Shown: one piece after another, positions 23,361 through 27,582 of the stretch | Layout: the number at the start of each line of letters is the position of its first letter | Position numbering within the stretch: position 1 is the first letter of the stretch | Assembly (NCBI GenBank): GCA_964344175.1 | Contig: CAYFMI010000057.1 | Coordinates: 1 to 27,582 of the forward strand | DNA from: NIOZ-UU35 sp964344175 | GTDB taxonomy: Bacteria > Chloroflexota > Anaerolineae > Anaerolineales > UBA11858 | Direction: 5' to 3' | DNA: 27,582 bases | Position numbers and translations under genes: made by a program | The notes under the pieces: generated by a model | The model's database searches: none | What the model was told of the DNA's origin: nothing | The model's input: the letters and a program-made list of their open reading frames with translations, nothing else

Positions 23361-23637
23361 AGGAGTAGTAGGTTATCTGCCAGCGAGCCGGGGTCACCGG
23401 GTGAGAGCCACGGCAATGGTGTCCGCAGAGCACACTTGGGGAGCGTGAATTTCCCCCAAAGATCAGAACCGAACTCGCCTGCTGCCCTCAAGGGCAGTCC
23501 GCATGGGTGAAGAGAGTAGCCTGCGCCGGGTTCGCCCGTTAACGCGATCTGAGAGGTTCATTTGTCCAGACGAATGAACAATCAGGGTGGTACCACGGAG
23601 TGAAAGCCCTTCGTCCCTGAGTGGCGAAGGTTTTTTT
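23361..23637 (+). ncRNA. T-box leader sensing uncharged tRNA-Leu
   Basis: A cis-acting RNA that allows leuS transcription when uncharged tRNA-Leu accumulates. Base of Stem I: GTAGTAGG (23365-23372) with CCTGCTGC (23478-23485), eight pairs with two G-U. Next to it on the 3' side is GAACTCG, in which CTC (23474-23476) is the specifier codon for leucine. The T-box sequence AGGGTGGTACCACGG is at 23584-23598, and its TGGT bulge fits the A discriminator of tRNA-Leu. TCAGGG (23582-23587) and CCCTGA (23615-23620) form the antiterminator, in competition with the terminator that follows. The gene downstream is leuS, as predicted. Confidence 0.93.
23608..23637 (+). terminator. T-box terminator of leuS
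   Basis: CCTTCG (23608-23613) pairs with CGAAGG (23625-23630) and is followed by seven T residues (23631-23637). The 5' part overlaps the antiterminator, so the two structures exclude each other. Confidence 0.88.
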
Positions 23638-23643
23638 ATTTAA

Positions 23644-23756
23644 TAGGACTTACGCAGTTCATTGAAAATATACCGAAAAATAGGGGTGTGTGGGGTGCTC
23701 CGCACCCCACACACCCCTATTTTTCGGGCTTTCCTCTCGCAAGTGCGTAACTCCTA
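23644..23756 (+). mobile_element. Miniature inverted-repeat element, copy 2 (113 bp), inside the leuS leader
   Basis: Exactly the same length as copy 1, the same ends (TAGGACTTACGCA and TGCGTAACTCCTA), and only about six differing positions by eye. The perfect 26-bp hairpin is at 23673-23698 and 23702-23727, with a TCC loop, the complement read backwards of the GGA loop in copy 1. Flanks share TTAA (23640-23643 and 23757-23760), an imperfect match to a 5-bp duplication. It starts 6 nt after the T-run of the T-box terminator and stands before the leuS start. Confidence 0.8.
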
Positions 23757-23797
23757 TTAATATCAGTTTGACTGAAAATTAGCCAAGGAGGCTTGCG

Positions 23798-23836
23798 ATG
23801 AAAATGAAATTCGGCAGCCTTTGCTGTGAGGAGTGA
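23798..23836 (+). CDS. Possible 12-codon leader peptide before leuS
   Basis: A short frame reading MKMKFGSLCCEE and then TGA. It has the strongest ribosome-binding site of this region, AAGGAGG at 23785-23791, 6 nt before the ATG. The stop is 4 nt before the leuS ATG, so ribosomes could reinitiate on leuS. It contains only one Leu codon, so it does not look like a classic leucine attenuator peptide. It may be a chance frame; whether it is translated cannot be seen. Confidence 0.35.
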   Translation: MKMKFGSLCCEE

Positions 23837-23840
23837 AGAA

Positions 23841-26321
23841 ATGACCAAAAAATATCACCCGGCAGAAATCGAACCGAAATGGCAGGCCCGTTGGGAAGCC
23901 GATGGTTTGTATCATGCCGATATTGACCCCTCAAAACCAAAATATTACGCCCTGACCATGCTGCCCTACCCTTCGGGAGATTTACATATTGGTCATTGGT
24001 ATGCTATGACCCCCAGTGATGCCCGCGCCCGCTACTTGCGCATGAAAGGTTTCAACGTCATGTTCCCCATAGGTTTCGATGCCTTTGGGCTGCCTGCTGA
24101 GGGCGCGGCGATTAAAAATAATATTCACCCGAAAGAGTGGACATACGCCAATATCGAGCGTATGCGTGCCCAATTGCGCAGCATGGGCGCAATGTGGGAT
24201 TGGCGGCGTGAAGCCGTTTCCAGCGACCCAAAATACTATCGCTGGACAGAGTGGTTTTTTATTCAATTGTTCAAAAATGGGTTGGCCTACCGTAAGCTGG
24301 CTCCGGTAGATTTTTGCCCCAGTTGTAATACTACCCTGGCGCGTGAACAGGTTTGGGGCGAAGATCGTCACTGCGAGCGTTGCCAGACTCCGGTCATCAA
24401 AAAGGAGTTGGAGCAGTGGTTTTTCCGCACGACGAATTATGCGGATGAATTGCTGGATTTCTCACCCATCGATTGGCCCGATCGGGTTAAGACCCTCCAA
24501 ACCAATTGGATTGGCCGCTCTGAAGGCGCCTCGGTGGTATTTCGTACCGAGCAGGGCGATTCCATGGAGATTTTCACCACCCGCCCCGATACCCTGTGGG
24601 GAGCGACCTTCATGGTGCTTGCTCCAGAACATCCTCTGGTGGATAAAGTTACAACCGATGAATACCGCCAGCATGTAGAGGACTACAAAGCCCAGGCTGT
24701 CCGCCAGTCGGATATTGAGCGCGAAGCTGTCGATAAGGAAAAGACGGGTGTTTTCACCGGCGGTTATGCCGTTAACCCTGTCAATCATGCGCGCATTCCC
24801 ATCTGGATTGCCGATTATGTCATGATGACTTACGGAACCGGGGCCATTATGGCTGTCCCAGCGCACGACGAGCGCGACTTTGAATTTGCGCGCAAATTCG
24901 GCTTGGAGATTATTCCCGTCATTCAACCGCAGGGCGAGACCTTTGATGGCGCAACCATGCCTGAGGCCTACATTGGCCCAGGAGCGATGATTAACAGCGG
25001 CCAATTTGATGGCACCCCTGTCAACGATGAAAAAGGTCGCAAAAACCCGGGTATCAGTGCAGTGATCGATTGGTTAGAAGCCGATGGGATCGGCCGCGAA
25101 GATGTCAACTACCGCCTGCGAGATTGGCTGATCTCGCGCCAGCGCTATTGGGGGTCGCCAATCCCAATGATTTTCTGTGATGAATGTGGCTGGGTGCCGG
25201 TCCCCGAAGATGAGTTGCCGTTGCTGCTGCCTGAGGATATCGAGTGGCGCCCCACGGGTGAATCTCCCCTAAAATTCCACCCCACCTGGAGCCGCGTCCG
25301 TTGCCCCCAGTGCGGTGCTGATGCCCAGCGCGAGACCGACACCATGGATACCTTTATGTGCTCATCTTGGTATCATCTGCGCTATCTCAGCCCCGATTAT
25401 GCCGAGGGTATGTTTGATCCTAAAGAATATGATTATTGGATGCCGGTGGATACTTACACGGGTGGTATCGAACATGCTACCATGCACTTGATCTACACAC
25501 GCTTTTTCCACAAAGCGGGGCGCGATATGGGCATTATGCAAGGCCCAGAACCCATGCGCCAGTTGCGCAACCAGGGCATGGTCTTGGGCGAAGATGGCGA
25601 CAAGATGTCGAAGTCGAAAGGCAATGTTGTTGCTCCCGACGAATTAGTAGCTCAATATGGCGCCGATGTCGTGCGGGCCTATTTAATGTTTTTCTCTCGC
25701 TGGGATCAAGGCGGGCCCTGGGACAGTCAGGGCGTCGGCGGCCCTAATCGCTGGCTGCGGCGCGTCTGGGCGTTGTTCAATGAGACGAAACCTTCAAGAT
25801 CTCAAAAGCCCCAGGAAGTCTCCAAGGGTGTGGAGCGTCAGTTGCGACGCAAAGTGCATCAGGCTTTAGAGAGTGTCACCCGCGACTTCGAGAATTTTGA
25901 GTTCAATACAATTGTCTCCACTTTGATGGAATTGCTCAACGAGATGTATCGCGCCAGAGAGCAAGGGGCAGACGCAACCCCGGCTTGGGCAGAGGCCCTG
26001 GAGGTTTATCTGCATATGATGGCGCCGGTTACGCCTCATGTTGCCGAAGAACTCTGGGTAGAGGTCTTCGGGAAGCCCTATTCAATCCACAACCAGCCCT
26101 GGCCCGAGGTGGATACCGAAGCCGCCCGGGAAGACGAAGTTACCTTAATCGTTCAAGTCAACGGAAAACTGCGTGATCGCATCACTGTCCCCGCCGATAT
26201 TGGTGAAGAAGATGCCAAACAAGCGGCATTGGCCAGTGAAACCGCCGCCCGCTTCATGGAGGGCAAGCAGCCTCGCAAGGTGATCTACGTTCCGGGGCGC
26301 TTGGTGAATATTGTGATCTAA
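23841..26321 (+). CDS. leuS: Leucyl-tRNA synthetase
   Basis: Class I synthetase that charges tRNA-Leu. In 826 residues: the catalytic HIGH at 49-52 (YPSGDLHIGH), first zinc-binding Cys set at 159, 162, 178 and 181 (CPSC...CERC), the editing CP1 domain in the middle with TTRPDTLWGATFMV and YGTGAIMAVPAHDERD, a second Cys set at 446, 449, 488 and 491 (CDEC, CPQC), and KMSKS at 588-592. The anticodon-binding domain and the C-terminal LeuRS domain (QVNGKLRDRITVP) follow. ATG 23841 with GAGGAGTGAAGAA upstream is preferred over GTG 23826. Expression is controlled by the T-box leader and is possibly damped by the hairpin of the inserted element. Confidence 0.98.
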   Translation: MTKKYHPAEIEPKWQARWEADGLYHADIDPSKPKYYALTMLPYPSGDLHIGHWYAMTPSDARARYLRMKGFNVMFPIGFDAFGLPAEGAAIKNNIHPKEWTYANIERMRAQLRSMGAMWDWRREAVSSDPKYYRWTEWFFIQLFKNGLAYRKLAPVDFCPSCNTTLAREQVWGEDRHCERCQTPVIKKELEQWFFRTTNYADELLDFSPIDWPDRVKTLQTNWIGRSEGASVVFRTEQGDSMEIFTTRPDTLWGATFMVLAPEHPLVDKVTTDEYRQHVEDYKAQAVRQSDIEREAVDKEKTGVFTGGYAVNPVNHARIPIWIADYVMMTYGTGAIMAVPAHDERDFEFARKFGLEIIPVIQPQGETFDGATMPEAYIGPGAMINSGQFDGTPVNDEKGRKNPGISAVIDWLEADGIGREDVNYRLRDWLISRQRYWGSPIPMIFCDECGWVPVPEDELPLLLPEDIEWRPTGESPLKFHPTWSRVRCPQCGADAQRETDTMDTFMCSSWYHLRYLSPDYAEGMFDPKEYDYWMPVDTYTGGIEHATMHLIYTRFFHKAGRDMGIMQGPEPMRQLRNQGMVLGEDGDKMSKSKGNVVAPDELVAQYGADVVRAYLMFFSRWDQGGPWDSQGVGGPNRWLRRVWALFNETKPSRSQKPQEVSKGVERQLRRKVHQALESVTRDFENFEFNTIVSTLMELLNEMYRAREQGADATPAWAEALEVYLHMMAPVTPHVAEELWVEVFGKPYSIHNQPWPEVDTEAAREDEVTLIVQVNGKLRDRITVPADIGEEDAKQAALASETAARFMEGKQPRKVIYVPGRLVNIVI

Positions 26322-26327
26322 ACATTA

Positions 26328-26370
26328 CCGAAAGCCGGAGTTCTCGTTGAACCCCGGCTTTCGGTTTTTT
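26328..26370 (+). terminator. Intrinsic terminator of leuS
   Basis: CCGAAAGCCGG (26328-26338) and CCGGCTTTCGG (26354-26364) form an 11-bp stem followed by TTTTTT (26365-26370), starting 6 nt after the leuS stop. Confidence 0.93.
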
Positions 26371-26382
26371 GAATGATTGCGC

Positions 26383-26388
26383 TATAAT
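26383..26388 (+). promoter_or_regulatory. -10 box next to the start codon of the following gene
   Basis: TATAAT ends 7 nt before the ATG at 26396, with no ribosome-binding site between them. A good -35 is not visible. It is the third example in the window of a TATAAT close to an ATG. Confidence 0.5.
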
Positions 26389-26395
26389 TATTGCT

Positions 26396-26791
26396 ATGGA
26401 AAACAGCCCAAAACTAGACGGTACGCCCTCTGTGCAGGTGAACCTGACAAAGAGCGTGTACAATTATCGTCGGAGCATCATTTTGTTGGTGGTGACAATG
26501 GGCCTCTTGCTAACCGTTGCCATTCTGGTGATCTCTCGCCCACGCGAAATTCCCGCTGGTGGCCTGGATGGTTGTGTCGTATCCCCAGACGGCGTGCCGT
26601 TGGTGGCAATGGTTGTGGTGGCAAAGCAATCGAAATCTACATTTAGCGATGGCTGCTTTTTCTTTGCTGATCTTCCGCCGGGCCAACATGCAGTCGTCAT
26701 TCAGCCCACTTTGGGAGGTGAATGGTATGGAATGGTTGAAATTGTGTCGGGGAAAGCGGTAGGTTTGGGCGAGATTACAATCTCGCGATGA
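26396..26791 (+). CDS. Membrane-anchored protein with carboxypeptidase-regulatory-like domain
   Basis: A 131-residue protein of unknown role. One membrane helix (about 27-48, SIILLVVTMGLLLTVAILVI) follows a short cytoplasmic N terminus; the outer part (about 55-131) has the Ig-like pattern of CarboxypepD_reg domains: GGLDGCVVSPDGVPLVAMVVVA, then FSDGCFFFADLPPGQHAVVI. This fold is common in surface-protein stalks. It starts at ATG 26396, where TATAAT is 7 nt before it. It is followed by the pilin-like gene after 13 bp. Confidence 0.82.
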   Translation: MENSPKLDGTPSVQVNLTKSVYNYRRSIILLVVTMGLLLTVAILVISRPREIPAGGLDGCVVSPDGVPLVAMVVVAKQSKSTFSDGCFFFADLPPGQHAVVIQPTLGGEWYGMVEIVSGKAVGLGEITISR

Positions 26792-26804
26792 ACGAGGAAA
26801 ATAT

Positions 26805-27332
26805 ATGATACAGCGAGGGAAAAACCTACAATCCGGACAGGGGTTGGTTGAAGTAGCCATTGTCATTGTACTGGTTGCGGTAGCAGCATTGCTCGCGTTG
26901 TCGGCACTGGGCATCAGGGTGGGGGAAGTTTTTCAGAGCTTGTCCTTCATCACCGGTGACGATGGCGAAAGCAGTTTATTTGTAGGCATTAAAGATGATT
27001 TTCTCTCTCGAATTAAGGATTTCTATGCTGCGCATGGGCGTTGGCCGCGCAGTTGGGGAGATTATCGTTTCACCGATTTGGGGCTGGATCCAGATGATTG
27101 GGACGAGCCTATCGAGGGGATTTACTGGAATCCACATGGCTCAGACGTTGGCCTAGCCAATCGATCCGGTGATAACCTTCAAATCTATGTAAAAGATCTA
27201 AATGGCAATACCCTCCATCTTTATGATGGTTGGAACATTTGGTGTTCGGCGATTGATGATCAGTGCTATTACCACACAATCGCGCCAGGCAATGAGGTGG
27301 ATATAAGCACGCTAACTGTGGTAGAAGAATAG
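26805..27332 (+). CDS. Flp-type pilin-like (pseudopilin/TadE-like) protein
   Basis: A 175-residue protein with the N-terminal signature of the Flp/TadE class: SGQGLVEVAIVIVLVAVAALLAL, in which prepilin peptidase would cut after the Gly before QGLVE, giving a mature Glu at position +5. Simple Flp pilins are about 60 residues and end after the helix; this one has a further soluble part of roughly 130 residues with many Trp, Asp and Gly residues (RWPRSWGDYRFTDLGLDPDDWDEPIEGIYWNP) and two Cys close together (WCSAIDDQC). GAGGAAAATAT precedes the ATG. The rest of a Tad apparatus is not in the window. Confidence 0.85.
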   Translation: MIQRGKNLQSGQGLVEVAIVIVLVAVAALLALSALGIRVGEVFQSLSFITGDDGESSLFVGIKDDFLSRIKDFYAAHGRWPRSWGDYRFTDLGLDPDDWDEPIEGIYWNPHGSDVGLANRSGDNLQIYVKDLNGNTLHLYDGWNIWCSAIDDQCYYHTIAPGNEVDISTLTVVEE

Positions 27333-27349
27333 CTTGGGATAAGCAGGAG

Positions 27350-27385
27350 CCAGACTTTCTCAAAAAGTCCGGTTTCTTTTCTTTA
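27350..27385 (+). terminator. Terminator after the pilin-like gene
   Basis: GACTTT (27353-27358) and AAAGTC (27364-27369), extended by outer CC/GG pairs across a mismatch, followed by a T-rich TTTCTTTTCTTT. Reasonable intrinsic terminator. Confidence 0.65.
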
Positions 27386-27392
27386 TAAAACG

Positions 27393-27485
27393 TAGGTAGT
27401 TCGATGAAAGATATTCCGAAAATAGGGGTGCGGGGCGCGAAGCGCCCCGCACCCCTATTTTCGGGCTTTCTCTGCGTAACTCTTA
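27393..27485 (+). mobile_element. Miniature inverted-repeat element, copy 3 (degenerate, 93 bp)
   Basis: Same order of parts as copies 1 and 2 but shorter: the left end reads TAGGTAGTTCG where the others have TAGGACTTACGCAGTTCG, and the right end lacks TCGCAAG before TGCGTAACTCTTA. The core is a perfect 23-bp hairpin (27416-27438 with 27442-27464, loop GAA) with a different arm sequence, GGGGTGCGGGGCGC. No clear target duplication. Confidence 0.65.
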
Positions 27486-27503
27486 TTCTTTTGAGGAGAG
27501 AAT

Positions 27504-27548
27504 ATGCGTTTCTCGGAATTGAATTGGTCTCTAGTTTCCGGTAACTGA
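27504..27548 (+). CDS. Possible 14-codon ORF at the window edge
   Basis: A frame MRFSELNWSLVSGN then TGA, with a good ribosome site GAGGAGAG 4-5 nt before the ATG. No gene follows inside the window, so it could be a leader peptide, part of an RNA element, or chance. Confidence 0.25.
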   Translation: MRFSELNWSLVSGN

Positions 27549-27582
27549 AGCTGCTCACAATCGAAGTTGGAGCAAACAGAAC

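Noticed and set aside
24462..25004. 180-codon minus-strand frame opposite leuS
   Set aside because: Antisense shadow of the conserved editing domain of LeuRS.
1..27582. CRISPR array, prophage or defence island
   Set aside because: No regularly spaced direct repeats, cas, integrase, terminase, restriction or toxin-antitoxin genes were seen; the only repeats are the miniature elements and palindromes.

Overview
The window reads as a chromosomal segment of a bacterium from the Chloroflexota, most likely class Anaerolineae. This is an inference from gene content: an AtpA with a long central insertion, an MreB-like gene directly after atpC, Pro/Thr-rich linkers in membrane-anchored proteins, a strongly mixed set of lipoproteins, and moderate GC content. 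No marker gene settles the genus.

Layout. (1) 161-6767, plus strand: an M42 aminopeptidase, then the F1 part of ATP synthase (atpA, atpG, atpD, atpC) and an MreB-like protein, tightly spaced and closed by a strong hairpin. The Fo genes and atpH are not in the window. (2) 6768-7121: about 350 bp without a gene, holding three hairpins and a possible structured RNA. (3) 7122-9746: the redox repressor gene rex (minus) back to back with obg and nadD (plus), with overlapping promoters. (4) 9747-10092: a palindromic repeat and the first copy of a 113-bp miniature inverted-repeat element. (5) 10093-10890: a membrane protein. (6) 10891-19929, minus strand: a long run transcribed from right to left, M24 peptidase, alpha/beta hydrolase, lipoprotein, MFS transporter, PAP2 phosphatase, YcaQ-type DNA glycosylase family protein and a large lipoprotein. 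(7) 20142-23301: an SH3-domain membrane protein, a K+ channel with an RCK domain, two tRNA-Ala genes and a wrecked Tat-exported sulfatase preceded by a small membrane protein. (8) 23302-26321: a leucine-specific T-box leader (specifier CTC, terminator and antiterminator visible), a second copy of the miniature element, a 12-codon ORF, and leuS. (9) 26396-27582: a membrane protein with a carboxypeptidase-regulatory-like fold, a Flp-type pilin-like protein, a third degenerate copy of the miniature element, and a short ORF at the edge.

The parts most worth a second look are the miniature element family (three copies whose core stays a perfect hairpin although the arm sequence changes), its insertion inside the regulated leader of leuS, a recurring TATAAT box placed only 7-9 nt before ATG (probable leaderless transcripts), and the MreB-like protein that has lost residues normally used to bind and hydrolyse nucleotide. 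I found no CRISPR array, phage region, toxin-antitoxin pair or defence island.
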